DNA of 64,000 nucleotides from Sandarakinorhabdus limnophila DSM 17366 (GTDB lineage: Bacteria > Pseudomonadota > Alphaproteobacteria > Sphingomonadales > Sphingomonadaceae): positions 1 through 64,000 of the forward strand of contig NZ_ATVO01000006.1 in the NCBI RefSeq assembly GCF_000420765.1. Direction: 5' to 3'. A program made the position numbers and the translations under genes. Positions 27,917-37,641 of the stretch are shown here, piece after piece. How positions within the stretch are numbered: the first letter of the stretch is position 1; each line of letters starts with the position of its first letter. Under the pieces are notes generated by a model. That model was not told where the DNA came from, did not search any database, and was given only the letters and a program-made list of their open reading frames with translations.

Positions 27917-28759
27917 ATGGCTCGCATCTTGGTCACCGGCGCACGGCGCGGCATCGGCCGCGAAATCACGCTGACGCTGGCACGCGCCGGCCACGAAGTG
28001 GTGGCCACCATGCGCGATCCCAATGGCTGCGACCTGGCTGACATCGCGGCGAAGGAAGGCCTGGCGATCAGCCTGGCCGCGCTGGATGTCGATGATGATG
28101 CCTCCGTCGCCGCGCTGTTTGCGCAAGCAGGCATGGCCAACGTCGATGTGCTGATCAACAACGCCGGCATCCTCTCGATCAACGCACTGGAAGATGAATC
28201 CATGGCCATGATCCAGGCGGTGATGAACACCAATTTCTTCGGGCCGGTGCGCTGCATGAAAGCCGTGGTGCCGGCGATGCGCGAACGCCGCCAAGGACTG
28301 ATCATCAACCTCTCGTCGATCGCCGGCCGGATGGCGGTGTTCTCGCACAGCGCCTACGGCCCGTCGAAATTCGCGCTGGAAGCCGCCAGCGAAGTGGCAG
28401 CCCAGGAACTGGCGCCCTTTGGCGTGCGAGTCGCGCTGGTCGAACCGGGCATCATCGCCACCGATATGGCCGTCGCCAACCTGCCGCAGCCGCGTGCCGA
28501 CAGCGAGAATCCCAGCGGCCGCCGCATGGTGGCCATGAACGCCGATGCGGATAAGGGCACGCCGCCCGCCGTGGTGGCAAACGCGGTGCTGGATATCGTC
28601 AGCGGCCGCAACACCGCTTTCCGCACGCTGTGCGGCGACGATTCGCAGATGTTCATCGGCATGCGCACCCGCATGAGTGACGATGCCTGGATCGCCATGA
28701 GCGACACGATGGACGATGGCGTGTTCTTTGACCGCATGACAGCGGAGATGCAGGGCTGA
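27917..28759 (+). CDS. Short-chain dehydrogenase/reductase (SDR)
   Basis: 280 residues, classical SDR. The NAD(P)-binding motif is TGARRGIGRE (about 7-16), followed by NNAG, the catalytic Ser in INLSSIAG and Tyr-x-x-x-Lys in YGPSKFALE. It oxidises or reduces an unknown alcohol or ketone. ATG 27917 follows GGGGGAGAG. Its last codons and TGA lie inside a copy of the palindromic 3'-end element, so the element supplies both the stop and the likely terminator. Confidence 0.9.
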   Translation: MARILVTGARRGIGREITLTLARAGHEVVATMRDPNGCDLADIAAKEGLAISLAALDVDDDASVAALFAQAGMANVDVLINNAGILSINALEDESMAMIQAVMNTNFFGPVRCMKAVVPAMRERRQGLIINLSSIAGRMAVFSHSAYGPSKFALEAASEVAAQELAPFGVRVALVEPGIIATDMAVANLPQPRADSENPSGRRMVAMNADADKGTPPAVVANAVLDIVSGRNTAFRTLCGDDSQMFIGMRTRMSDDAWIAMSDTMDDGVFFDRMTAEMQG

Positions 28760-28783
28760 GCCCCTGCACCCACTTTCGTTTTC
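28750..28783 (+). repeat. Palindromic 3'-end element, copy B (overlaps the SDR stop codon)
   Basis: GCAGGGCTGAGCCCCTGCACCCACTTTC is a shortened form of copy A without the GCCTCCGGCGGGC arm; the stem has lost one G. The TGA in the loop is the SDR stop codon. A T-rich stretch (TTTCGTTTTC) follows. Confidence 0.7.
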
Positions 28784-28844
28784 GGGCGGCCCATCATACG
28801 CCAGCATGATGGCTACCGTTGAAAAAGGATGCCCTCAAACGAAC

Positions 28845-28878
28845 GGGTGCAGGGTCTGCGACCCTGCCCGCCGGAGGC
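28845..28878 (-). repeat. Palindromic 3'-end element, copy C (inverted)
   Basis: Read on the minus strand it gives GCCTCCGGCGGGC, then hairpin GCAGGGTC-GCA-GACCCTGC, then ACCC, so it matches copy A but with a compensatory change in the stem (G-C to T-A). It lies 3 bases after the stop of the DUF1467 gene in that gene's direction, the same placement as copy A. Confidence 0.75.
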
Positions 28879-28881
28879 CTC

Positions 28882-29175
28882 TTACCCTGCCTTCACTGGG
28901 GCGTACGGCCCGCGGGTGCGCCAGAAGGGGACGTCGTCCACGACGATCCAGCCGAATTCATAATTGGCCATGAACAGGCCGAAGATCACGCCACTGATCA
29001 GGGTGGTCCACAGCAGTTTCTTGCCGATCATCGGGTTGGATGGGGCGGAGCTGGCTTGGCCGGGAACGGGCTCACTGCCGTCTTCTTCGGTCGTGCGCAC
29101 ACCGAAGGGAAGGACGGCGAAGAGGGTGAGCGTCCAGAACAGCAGGTAGATGGCCAGAGCTGACTGGGGCTTCAC
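28882..29175 (-). CDS. DUF1467 family membrane protein
   Basis: 97 residues with two membrane helices: ALAIYLLFWTLTLFAVLPFGV near the N-terminus, then a short loop with RTTEE, then LLWTTLISGVIFGLFMANY. This is the DUF1467 pattern of alphaproteobacteria; the function is unknown. The GTG 29175 overlaps the TGA of the RNase J gene (GTGA). It is the last gene of the long nuo-coaX-rnj run and is followed by copy C of the palindromic element. Confidence 0.88.
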   Translation of the reverse strand: MKPQSALAIYLLFWTLTLFAVLPFGVRTTEEDGSEPVPGQASSAPSNPMIGKKLLWTTLISGVIFGLFMANYEFGWIVVDDVPFWRTRGPYAPVKAG

Positions 29176-30818
29176 AGTCGGGTCACCTGCACATCCGTGA
29201 CCGGCTTCTTGCCCGTCCATTCGCGGGCGATGCGGCGCACGGCGACGCGGATGGCTTCGGCATAGTGCTCGGCACGTTTCGGATCGCCCTTGGCGGCGGC
29301 CTTTTCGGCGGCTTCGGCGCATTCGGCGAGGAAGTCGTCCTTGTCTTCCTCCACCGGCACGCCGTGCGCGCTCACCTTGGGTGTGGCGGCGGGCAGGCCA
29401 TTCTTGCCGACGACCACGCTCACCGCGATCAGGCCATATTGGCTCATGCGGCGGCGTTCGACGATGGTCGCGCCGTCGGCGGGCAGGATGACATCGCCGT
29501 CCAGCAGCAGCCGCCCAGCCTTTTCGTGGGAAATCAGCTTTGGCCCATCAGGCGCCAATCGGATGGCGCTGCCGTTGATCGGCACCATGGCCTTGGGCAC
29601 GCCGCAGTCCTTGGCCAGCTTGGCATGTTCTTCCATGTGGCGGCGTTCGCCGTGCACGGGGATAGCGATTTCGGGCCGGATCCATTCGTACATGGCTTCC
29701 AGTTCCGGCTGACCGGGGTGGCCGGAAACGTGCACATGGGCCTGTTTTTCGGTGATGATGTCGATGCCGCGCGTGGCCAGCGCATTCTGGACGCGGCCGA
29801 TGCTCAGTTCATTGCCCGGAATCTGCTTGGAGGAATAGACGACCAGGTCGCCCGGCTCCAGTCGCAGCTTGGGGTGGCTGCCTTCGGCGATGCGCGACAG
29901 CGCCGCCATCGGTTCGCCCTGTGCGCCGGTGCACAGGATCAGCACCTTGTTGCGTGGCAGGCTCATCGCCGTGTCCCAATCGATGGGTTCGGGCAGGTCT
30001 TTCAGATAGCCCGTAGCGCGGGCGACGCCGACGATGCGGTCCATCGAGCGGCCGGCCAACACAAGCTCGCGGCCACAGGCCTTGGCAACGGCACCCAGCG
30101 TGCCGAGGCGCGCGGCGTTGCTGGCAAAGGTCGTCACCAGCACGCGGCCGGATTTGCGCGCCTTGACGACGCGCATCAGGCCATCGCGCACATCGGCTTC
30201 GCTGCCCGAGGCTTCGGGGTTGAAGACGTTGGTGCTGTCGCCGACCAGCGCCAGAATGCCGCTGTCGCCGATGGCGGTCAGCTGCGCGGCGGAGGCCGGG
30301 GTGCCCATCTGCGGCGCATCATCCAGCTTCCAGTCACCAGTGTGGAAGATGCGGCCATAGGGCGTATCGATGATGAGCGCATTGCCTTCGGGGATCGAGT
30401 GGGCAAGCGCGACATAGGTGAAACCGAACGGACCCAGCTTGAGCGTGCCGCCCATCGGAATGATCTTCAGCTTCACCTCGTCCTGCAGCCCTTCTTCCTC
30501 CAGCTTCTTCGCAATCAGGCCGGCGGTGAACGGAGTGGCGTACAGCGGCACCTTCAGTTCGGCGGCGAGATAGGGGATGGCGCCGATATGATCTTCATGG
30601 CCGTGGGTGAGCACGATGCCGAGCAGATCCTTGCGGCGCTCCTCGATGAAGGCGAGATCGGGCAACACCACGTCGATGCCCGGATAGCGCGGGTCACCAA
30701 AGGTCATGCCGAGATCGACCATCACCCATTTGCCCTGGCAGCCATAGAGATTGACGTTCATGCCAATCTCGCCGGAGCCGCCCAGGGGCAGGAAAATCAA
30801 CTCGTCACCAGGGGTCAT
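29172..30818 (-). CDS. rnj: Ribonuclease J
   Basis: 548 residues. A metallo-beta-lactamase fold with the two-zinc motif THGHEDHIGA (His72, His74, Asp76, His77), then the beta-CASP domain and a short C-terminal domain. RNase J is a 5'-3' exo- and endoribonuclease that matures and degrades RNA in alphaproteobacteria. ATG 30818 overlaps the stop of coaX (TAATG), which decides the start over a codon 24 bases upstream. Pairing with coaX and DUF1467 is a common alphaproteobacterial order. Confidence 0.95.
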   Translation of the reverse strand: MTPGDELIFLPLGGSGEIGMNVNLYGCQGKWVMVDLGMTFGDPRYPGIDVVLPDLAFIEERRKDLLGIVLTHGHEDHIGAIPYLAAELKVPLYATPFTAGLIAKKLEEEGLQDEVKLKIIPMGGTLKLGPFGFTYVALAHSIPEGNALIIDTPYGRIFHTGDWKLDDAPQMGTPASAAQLTAIGDSGILALVGDSTNVFNPEASGSEADVRDGLMRVVKARKSGRVLVTTFASNAARLGTLGAVAKACGRELVLAGRSMDRIVGVARATGYLKDLPEPIDWDTAMSLPRNKVLILCTGAQGEPMAALSRIAEGSHPKLRLEPGDLVVYSSKQIPGNELSIGRVQNALATRGIDIITEKQAHVHVSGHPGQPELEAMYEWIRPEIAIPVHGERRHMEEHAKLAKDCGVPKAMVPINGSAIRLAPDGPKLISHEKAGRLLLDGDVILPADGATIVERRRMSQYGLIAVSVVVGKNGLPAATPKVSAHGVPVEEDKDDFLAECAEAAEKAAAKGDPKRAEHYAEAIRVAVRRIAREWTGKKPVTDVQVTRL

Positions 30819-31606
30819 TATGTTGGGTTCTTTGCGTTCCATTGGTGGAGGCGGATGAGACCCTTGATGGTCAGGTCGCCGTCAACATGGGCTATGGCAG
30901 TGGTGTGGCGTTGGAACAAGGTGGCAAGACCGCCCGTCGCAATCACGGTGACCGGGCCGACGATCTCTTGGCAAAGCCGGGTCACCAGCCCTTCGATCAG
31001 GCCGACATAGCCCCAGAACACGCCTGACTGCATGGCGTGGACGGTGCCTTTACCGATCGCGCCAAGATTGCCCGGCGGCGGTTCGACAGCGATGCGCGGC
31101 AGCTTGGCGGCGGCCTGATAGAGCGCGTCCATCGACAGGTTGATACCCGGCGCGATGGCCCCGCCCTGATAGGCACCATCGGCTGATACCACATCGAAGG
31201 TGGTTGCGGTGCCGAAATCGACAATGATGAGGTTGCCCGGCCACAGCGCATGGGCGGCAACGGCATTGACCAGGCGATCGGCGCCGACTTCGGCCGGGTT
31301 GGGCAAAGCAATGGTCAGCCCCAGGTTGATCGCACCGATGGCGACGACTTCGGGCTCGACGCTGAAATATTTGCGGCACAGGCGCTGCAGATTGAACAGG
31401 GTCTGCGGCACCACGGTGGAGATGATGGCGGCATCGACGCTGCCCATCGCCACGCCTTCCAGCGCCATCAACTGGTGCAGCCACACGGCATATTCATCCG
31501 CCGTGCGCTGGCCATCGGTGGAAATGCGCCAGCGTTGGGCGATGACATTGCCATCGCACAACGCAAAGACGATGTTGGTATTGCCGACATCAATGGCGAG
31601 CAGCAT
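30818..31606 (-). CDS. coaX: Type III pantothenate kinase
   Basis: 262 residues of the ASKHA fold. The ATP-phosphate motif DVGNTN is at 6-11, GADRLVNAVAA and DFGTATTFDVV provide the catalytic Asp and phosphate loop, and GGAIAPGI is the third motif. It phosphorylates pantothenate, usually with a monovalent cation and without CoA feedback inhibition. The stop overlaps the RNase J start and birA lies 15 bases upstream. An unrelated type I-like enzyme is encoded at 4333-5028. Confidence 0.96.
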   Translation of the reverse strand: MLLAIDVGNTNIVFALCDGNVIAQRWRISTDGQRTADEYAVWLHQLMALEGVAMGSVDAAIISTVVPQTLFNLQRLCRKYFSVEPEVVAIGAINLGLTIALPNPAEVGADRLVNAVAAHALWPGNLIIVDFGTATTFDVVSADGAYQGGAIAPGINLSMDALYQAAAKLPRIAVEPPPGNLGAIGKGTVHAMQSGVFWGYVGLIEGLVTRLCQEIVGPVTVIATGGLATLFQRHTTAIAHVDGDLTIKGLIRLHQWNAKNPT

Positions 31607-31621
31607 CGGGCCTCTCCCGGT

Positions 31622-32320
31622 TCACAACGCGAATACTTCACCGGCGTGGATGGCACGCGTGCTGCCATCGTCAAGCTGCATCAGCAGGGCGCCATCATCG
31701 GCGAGGCCGGTGAAGAGGCCTTCCGGGCTATCGTTGCCGAGCCGAGCGACGATGCGGGCGCCGACGCCAGCTACGCGCGCGGTCCAAGCGGCGCGGATGG
31801 GGCCGAAGTCGTGCGCGGCCCATGTCTCGCGCCAATGACTGAAGGCAGCGGCGAGTTCGTCGAGCAACGCGGCCGGCGTCGGCACCGCGAGGCCGGCGGC
31901 GGCGAGGCTGGTGGCGGGGCGTTCGGTGCCATCGGGGTGATGCGCGAGGTTGACGCCCATGCCGATCACCAGCGCTTCGCCAACGCGTTCGAGCAGGATG
32001 CCGGAGCACTTGGTGCCGTCCAGCAGCACGTCGTTGGGCCATTTGAGGGCGAAGCGGGCCGTCTGACCGGTGAGCGATGACAGTGCATCATGCAAAGCGA
32101 GCGCGGCGACGAAGCTGAGTTGCTGAACCTGACCGGTCGCCTTGACCAGCACGCTGCCCATGAAATTGCCGGCACCATCGTTCCACACCCGGCCCCGGCG
32201 GCCGCGACCAGCAGTCTGGCGATCGGCGATCACCCAATGGCCGTCGGGCAGCGCCTCGGCGCGGGCCAGCAGCCAATCGTTGGTGGAACCGACCTCTGCG
32301 AGGTGGGTGAAGCCGCTCAA
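31622..32320 (-). CDS. birA: Biotin--[acetyl-CoA-carboxylase] ligase
   Basis: 232 residues, without the N-terminal helix-turn-helix of E. coli BirA, so a ligase only. Motifs are STNDWLLARAE, QTAGRGRRGRVW (biotin-AMP loop), FALKWPNDVLL (catalytic Lys) and GILLER with VIGMGVNL. It attaches biotin to carboxylase carrier proteins. The best start is TTG 32320, whose bases overlap the nuoN TGA (TTGA); no in-frame ATG begins the domain. Its place after nuoN is a recurrent alphaproteobacterial arrangement. Confidence 0.93.
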   Translation of the reverse strand: MSGFTHLAEVGSTNDWLLARAEALPDGHWVIADRQTAGRGRRGRVWNDGAGNFMGSVLVKATGQVQQLSFVAALALHDALSSLTGQTARFALKWPNDVLLDGTKCSGILLERVGEALVIGMGVNLAHHPDGTERPATSLAAAGLAVPTPAALLDELAAAFSHWRETWAAHDFGPIRAAWTARVAGVGARIVARLGNDSPEGLFTGLADDGALLMQLDDGSTRAIHAGEVFAL

Positions 32321-33777
32321 GCCGGGAACAGCGCCGCGGCAGCGCGGGCGGTGGCAGCGACCAGCGGCGAAATGGCCAGCATGCCGATGGGCGAGCAGAA
32401 CAGCGCGCACGCGGCGATCATGGTGCCGTTGACCGCGCTGCCTTCCGTGGCCAGCGACACGGCGGGCTCATCGAAATACATGATCTTGATGAGGCGCAGA
32501 TAATAGAAGGCGGCGATCACCGAGGCGACGAAGCCGATCAGCGCCAAAGCGATCAGGCCGGAGGCTATGGCAGCCTGGAACACCGCGAACTTGGGCCAGA
32601 AGCCGAGCAGCGGCGGGATGCCGGCGAGGCTGAACATGAAGATGGCGAGCGCAGCGGCAAGTTTCGGCTGGGTTTTCGACAGGCCGGCGAAATCGGCCAT
32701 GCTTTCGACCGGGCTGCCATCGGGGCGGCGCAGTTGCAGCACGACCAAGAAGCTGCCCAAAGTCATCGCGACATAGACGGTGACGTAGAAGAGCAACGCC
32801 GAAATGCCGGCCGGGGTGCCGGGCGTGAGGCCGACAAGCGCGAAACCGATATTGGCGATCGACGAATAGGCCAGCAGGCGCTTGATGTTGGTTTGCGCGA
32901 CGGCCGCGACAGCGCCCAGCACCATCGAGGCGATGGCGATGAAGATCAGGATCTGCTGCCAATCGGCGGCGATGTTGCCGGGGAAGGCAACAATCATCAC
33001 CCGCGCCAGCAGGCCCAGCGCCGCCGCCTTGGGCGCGGCCGAGAAGAAGGCGGCCACAGGGGTTGGCGCGCCTTCATAGACATCGGGCGTCCACATGTGG
33101 AACGGCACGGCGGATACCTTGAAGGCGAGGCCGGCGAGAATGAAGACGATGCCGAACAAGAGGCCGACAGAGCGCTCGGTTTGGCCGGAGACGACGCCGG
33201 CAATCACGTCGAGCTGGGTCGAGCCGGAGAAGCCGTAGATCAGCGTGACGCCGTAGAGCAGGATACCCGAGGCGAGCGCGCCGAGCACGAAATATTTAAG
33301 GCCGGCTTCGGCGGAACGGTCATCCTGGCGATGGAAGGCAGCCAGCACGTAGGACGGCAGCGCCGCGAGTTCGAGACCGACATAGAGGGTAAGCAGATCA
33401 TTGGCCGAAACCATTATGGTCATCCCCAGCGTCGCCAGCAGCATCAGCACCGGATATTCGAACCGCCCTGCGCCACTCTCATGCAGCCACGGCAGCGCCA
33501 GCAGCACCGAGGCCGCAGACGCCGCAAGGATGATGACCTTCAGGAAGGCCGAGAAATCATCGGCGACATAGAGGCCATCGAACGCGCGGGTCATCCCGGC
33601 GGGCGCATCAAGCAACGTGAAACCGGCCAACGCGAGGATGGCGACCGCGAACAGGCTGGTGACGGTGAGGGCCTTGCCCTTGGCCGAGAAGGTGCCGAGC
33701 ATCAGCGCGGCAAGGCTGCCGAGCGTGAGCACGGTTTCCGGGCCGGCGATGGCGATGGAGGTGAAGATCGGGTGCAT
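32317..33777 (-). CDS. nuoN: NADH-quinone oxidoreductase subunit N
   Basis: 486 residues, about 14 membrane helices. One of three antiporter-like proton-pumping subunits of complex I in the inner membrane. Conserved features are ELAALPSYVLAAF (charged Glu in helix 5), the broken-helix region and KAAALGLLAR and TNIKRLLAYSSIANIGF with the functional lysines. The start overlaps the nuoM stop by one base (TGATG). Confidence 0.96.
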   Translation of the reverse strand: MHPIFTSIAIAGPETVLTLGSLAALMLGTFSAKGKALTVTSLFAVAILALAGFTLLDAPAGMTRAFDGLYVADDFSAFLKVIILAASAASVLLALPWLHESGAGRFEYPVLMLLATLGMTIMVSANDLLTLYVGLELAALPSYVLAAFHRQDDRSAEAGLKYFVLGALASGILLYGVTLIYGFSGSTQLDVIAGVVSGQTERSVGLLFGIVFILAGLAFKVSAVPFHMWTPDVYEGAPTPVAAFFSAAPKAAALGLLARVMIVAFPGNIAADWQQILIFIAIASMVLGAVAAVAQTNIKRLLAYSSIANIGFALVGLTPGTPAGISALLFYVTVYVAMTLGSFLVVLQLRRPDGSPVESMADFAGLSKTQPKLAAALAIFMFSLAGIPPLLGFWPKFAVFQAAIASGLIALALIGFVASVIAAFYYLRLIKIMYFDEPAVSLATEGSAVNGTMIAACALFCSPIGMLAISPLVAATARAAAALFPA

Positions 33778-35327
33778 CAGTGGTGGCTCTCTGCGGCGTG
33801 CGCCGGGGCCGCGATCGCCGGCAGCGCGGGCGACAGCGTCATGTCGGTCGGCACGGTGGCGAGTTCACGGCCTTCGAGGCGGGCGACGACTTCTGCGATG
33901 GCCGGCTTCATCGGGGCCTGGAAGCTTTTGGGATAAATGCCCATCCACAGCGTGGCGAGGATGATCGGCACCAGGATGGCGATTTCGCGTGGCGACAGAT
34001 CCGGCATGGCGCGCGTGTCGTCACCGGCGGCCTTGCCATAGGCGACGCGGGCATAGAGCCAGAGCATGTAGGCCGCACCCAGAATGATGCCGGTGGTCAG
34101 CACGAAGGTGGCCCAGGTGCTGGTCTGGTACATGCCCAGCAGCACGAGGAATTCGGCGACAAAGCCCGAGGTGGCCGGCAAGCCAACGCTGGCCATGGTG
34201 AAGAACAGGAGCACCAGCGCATATTTGGGCATGGTATCGGCGAGGCCGCCATAGCGCCCGATCTCGCGGGTGTGGAGCCGATCGTAGATCACACCGACGC
34301 ACAGGAACAGCGCGCCCGAAACCAGGCCGTGCGACAGCATCATCACCATGGCGCCTTCGATACCCTGTGTGTTGAGCGCGAACAGGCCGCTGGTGACGAA
34401 CGCCATGTGGGCGACCGATGAATAGGCGATGAGCTTCTTCATGTCCTGCTGCACCAGCGCCACCAGCGACGTGTAGACCACCGCCACCATCGACAGGCCG
34501 AACACCAGCCAGATCAGCTGCGCGCTGGCATCGGGGAACATCGGCAGGCTGAACCGGATGAAGCCATAGCCGCCGAGTTTCAGCAGCACGCCGGCGAGGA
34601 TGACCGAGCCGGCGGTGGGCGCTTCGACGTGGGCATCGGGCAGCCAGGTGTGCACCGGCCACATCGGCATCTTCACCGCGAACGAGGCGAAGAAGGCGAG
34701 GAACAGCCAGAACTGGGCTTCCTTGGGGAAATCGGTGCGGCTCAACACGCCGATGTCTGCCGAGCCGGCGAAATTCACCATCCACAGCATGGCCACCAGC
34801 ATGAGCACCGAGCCGAGCAGCGTGTAGAGGAAGAATTTGTACGACGCATAGATCCGCCGCGCGCCGCCCCAGATGCCGATGATCAGGAACATCGGGATCA
34901 GGCCGCCTTCGAAGAACAGGTAGAACAGGAACATGTCGCGCGCGGCGAACGTCCCGATCATCAGCGATTCCATCAGCAGGAACGCCGCCATATATTCCGG
35001 CACGCGCTTTTTCACGGCAACCCAGCTGGCCAGGATGCACAGCGGCATCAGGAACACCGAAAGCTCGATCAGCATCAGCGCGATGCCGTCGATGCCCAGC
35101 GACCAATTGAGGAACGGCGCGAACAGCGGCAAGTTTTCCGTGAACTGGAAGGCCGCGGTCGTCTGGTCGAACTGCGTCCACAGCCAGATGCCCAGCGCGA
35201 ATTCCACCAGCGTGGTTGCCAGCGCCACGACACGGGCGCGGCCGGCGCGTTCGGCGTCTGCGCCGGGCAGCGTCGCCACCACCAGGGCTGCCACCACCGG
35301 CAGCAGGATCATGAACGAAAGGATCAT
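33777..35327 (-). CDS. nuoM: NADH-quinone oxidoreductase subunit M
   Basis: 516 residues, about 14 helices. Antiporter-like proton-pumping subunit. FLFYLFFEGGLIPMFLIIGIWG carries the essential Glu of helix 5, and KMPMWPVHTWLPDAHVEAP and DMKKLIAYSSVAHMAFV are the characteristic NuoM segments. It overlaps nuoL and nuoN by single-base TGATG junctions. Confidence 0.97.
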   Translation of the reverse strand: MILSFMILLPVVAALVVATLPGADAERAGRARVVALATTLVEFALGIWLWTQFDQTTAAFQFTENLPLFAPFLNWSLGIDGIALMLIELSVFLMPLCILASWVAVKKRVPEYMAAFLLMESLMIGTFAARDMFLFYLFFEGGLIPMFLIIGIWGGARRIYASYKFFLYTLLGSVLMLVAMLWMVNFAGSADIGVLSRTDFPKEAQFWLFLAFFASFAVKMPMWPVHTWLPDAHVEAPTAGSVILAGVLLKLGGYGFIRFSLPMFPDASAQLIWLVFGLSMVAVVYTSLVALVQQDMKKLIAYSSVAHMAFVTSGLFALNTQGIEGAMVMMLSHGLVSGALFLCVGVIYDRLHTREIGRYGGLADTMPKYALVLLFFTMASVGLPATSGFVAEFLVLLGMYQTSTWATFVLTTGIILGAAYMLWLYARVAYGKAAGDDTRAMPDLSPREIAILVPIILATLWMGIYPKSFQAPMKPAIAEVVARLEGRELATVPTDMTLSPALPAIAAPAHAAESHH

Positions 35328-37333
35328 CAGCGCATCATCCAGGCGGCAGCGGCGGCAAGGCCAACCAGCATCACCAGTGCGTAACTATAGACATACCCGG
35401 TCTGGAAGCGCCGCGCGAGGCCAGCACCCACCACCACCATGTCGGCAGCGCCATTGGGGCCAAAACGATCGATGGTCTGCTGATCACCGCGCGTCCAGAA
35501 CTGGCGGCCAAGCCACTGGGCCGGCTTCACGAAGATCGCGTCATACAGCTCATCGAAATACCATTTCCGCAGCAGGAACTGGTAGAGACCGGGCACTTCC
35601 TTCTGCCACCAGATCGGGATCGACGGCTTGTTCAGGAACACGTGCCAGGCAAGGCCGAGGCCGAGGAAGAACGCCACCGACGGCGTGTAGACCACCCAGG
35701 CCGGCACTTCGTGCATGGCGTGCATCAGATGTTCGCGGAAGGCGAGGCTGCCGCGCCAGAAGCCAGCGCCCTCTTCGGCACCAACGAAGCTCTCATGCCA
35801 CACCCAGCCGGCCAGCAGCGCGCCGGTGCCAAGCACGAACAGCGGGACCAGCATCGCAAGCGGGCTTTCGTGCGGGTGATAGCCGGCGGTGCCGTCATCG
35901 TGGGCGTGATCGTGCGCGTGGTGATCATCATGGCCGTGCCCGTGATCACCGTGCGCGGCGTGCTGGATATGCTCGCTGCCAGCCCAACGCGGCTTGCCGA
36001 AGAAAGTGAGGAACACCAGCCGCCACGAATAGAAGCTGGTGAGCGCTGCCACCAATGCCCCGACAAAGAACGCAAAGGTGCCGTGGCTGGTGCCGCTGGC
36101 GAAGGCCGCTTCCAGGATCGCGTCCTTGGAATAATAGCCGGCGGTGAAGAAGAAGCCGGTGAGCGCCAGCGTGCCGATCGTCATCATCCAGAAGGTGATG
36201 GGGATATGCTTCCGCAAGCCGCCATAGAAGCGCATGTCCTGTTCATGGTGCATGGCATGGATCACCGAGCCGGCACCGAGGAACAACAGCGCCTTGAAGA
36301 AGGCGTGGGTGAACAGGTGGAACATCGCCGCGCCATAGGCACCGCTGCCGGCGGCGAAGAACATGTAGCCGAGCTGCGAGCAGGTCGAATAAGCGATCAC
36401 CCGCTTGATGTCGTTTTGCACCATGCCAACGGTCGCGGCGAACAGCGCGGTGCAGGCCCCAATCACGCAGACAACGGCCTGGGCGGTGGGGCTGGCTTCG
36501 AACATCGGGGAGAGGCGGCAGACCATGAACACGCCGGCGGTCACCATGGTGGCGGCGTGGATAAGGGCGGAGACCGGCGTGGGGCCTTCCATGGCGTCGG
36601 GCAGCCAGGTGTGCAGGCCCAACTGGGCGGACTTGCCCATCGCGCCGACGAACAGCAGCAGGCACAGGCAGGTCATCACGTCGACCTGGGAGCCGAGGAA
36701 GCTGAAGGTCTGCCCGCTATGCTGCGGCACGGCCGCAAGGATGGCGTCAATGGAGACGGTGCCGAACACCAGGAAGGTGCCGAAAATGCCGAGCGAAAAG
36801 CCGAAATCGCCGACGCGGTTGACCACGAACGCCTTGATGGCGGCCGCGTTAGCCGAGGGCTTGTGATACCAGAAGCCGATGAGCAGATATGAGGCGAGGC
36901 CCACCCCTTCCCAGCCGAAGAACATCTGGACGAGGTTATCAGCCGTCACCAGCATCAGCATGGCGAAGGTGAAGAGCGACAGATAGGCGAAGAACCGGCT
37001 CTGCGACGGGTCTTCCTCCATATAGCCCCAGCTGTAGAGGTGGACGAGCGCCGAGACGCTGGTGACGACGACCAGCATGACCGCAGTGAGCGTATCGACC
37101 TTCAGCGCCCATTTGACGGAGAGGCCGCCGCTTTCGATCCAGTCCAGCACCGGAACGGTGTAGCCGGCGGTATCGTTCAGCCAGAAACCGGTGAAGATCA
37201 CCCAGGCCAGTGCGGCCGAGACAAAGAGCCCGCCAGTGGTGAGTGCCTTGGCCGCGGTATGGCCGATGACGCGGCCGCCCAAACCGGCGACAAGCGCGGT
37301 GAGCAAAGGCAGGAAGACGAGGATGGTGATCAT
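35327..37333 (-). CDS. nuoL: NADH-quinone oxidoreductase subunit L
   Basis: 668 residues, the largest antiporter-like subunit of complex I, with the long C-terminal lateral helix lying along the membrane arm. [16 protein letters not shown] and [31 protein letters not shown] (the pumping channel, shown in part) are typical. A histidine-rich loop (about residues 465-485, [15 protein letters not shown]) is an extra feature of sphingomonad-type NuoL and may bind metal. nuoK ends two bases upstream. Confidence 0.96.
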   Translation of the reverse strand: MITILVFLPLLTALVAGLGGRVIGHTAAKALTTGGLFVSAALAWVIFTGFWLNDTAGYTVPVLDWIESGGLSVKWALKVDTLTAVMLVVVTSVSALVHLYSWGYMEEDPSQSRFFAYLSLFTFAMLMLVTADNLVQMFFGWEGVGLASYLLIGFWYHKPSANAAAIKAFVVNRVGDFGFSLGIFGTFLVFGTVSIDAILAAVPQHSGQTFSFLGSQVDVMTCLCLLLFVGAMGKSAQLGLHTWLPDAMEGPTPVSALIHAATMVTAGVFMVCRLSPMFEASPTAQAVVCVIGACTALFAATVGMVQNDIKRVIAYSTCSQLGYMFFAAGSGAYGAAMFHLFTHAFFKALLFLGAGSVIHAMHHEQDMRFYGGLRKHIPITFWMMTIGTLALTGFFFTAGYYSKDAILEAAFASGTSHGTFAFFVGALVAALTSFYSWRLVFLTFFGKPRWAGSEHIQHAAHGDHGHGHDDHHAHDHAHDDGTAGYHPHESPLAMLVPLFVLGTGALLAGWVWHESFVGAEEGAGFWRGSLAFREHLMHAMHEVPAWVVYTPSVAFFLGLGLAWHVFLNKPSIPIWWQKEVPGLYQFLLRKWYFDELYDAIFVKPAQWLGRQFWTRGDQQTIDRFGPNGAADMVVVGAGLARRFQTGYVYSYALVMLVGLAAAAAWMMR

Positions 37334-37335
37334 CG

Positions 37336-37641
37336 TCAGCCCTTCATCAGATCGGCTTGATCAACCGCCACCGTGCCGCGGCCCCGGAAATAGATGACCA
37401 ATATGGCAAGGCCAATGGCCGCTTCGCCGGCGGCCACGGTGAGCACGAACATCGCGAAGATCTGGCCATGCACCTGGTGCAGGAAGGCCGAGAAGGCGAC
37501 GAGGTTGATGTTCACCGCGAGCAGGATCAGTTCCAGCGACATCAGAATGATGATGATGTTGCGGCGATTGAGGAAGATACCGAACACGCCCAGAACGAAC
37601 AGCGCAGCCGAAACGGCAAGATAATGGGTGAGCCCGATCAC
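37336..37641 (-). CDS. nuoK: NADH-quinone oxidoreductase subunit K
   Basis: 101 residues, three membrane helices. [17 protein letters not shown] carries the conserved Glu of the proton path and [13 protein letters not shown] the second one. The GTG start 37641 overlaps the nuoJ TGA (GTGA). Longer readings of this frame are antisense-like extensions into nuoJ. Confidence 0.96.
   Translation of the reverse strand: MIGLTHYLAVSAALFVLGVFGIFLNRRNIIIILMSLELILLAVNINLVAFSAFLHQVHGQIFAMFVLTVAAGEAAIGLAILVIYFRGRGTVAVDQADLMKG

Noticed and set aside
29265-31010. A 581-residue plus-strand open frame opposite RNase J
   Set aside because: It lies fully antisense to rnj and coaX, whose motifs are unmistakable; its composition is that of a GC-rich reverse frame.
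34021-35181. A 386-residue minus-strand frame inside nuoM
   Set aside because: It is a shifted frame of nuoM; the true frame has all conserved helices.
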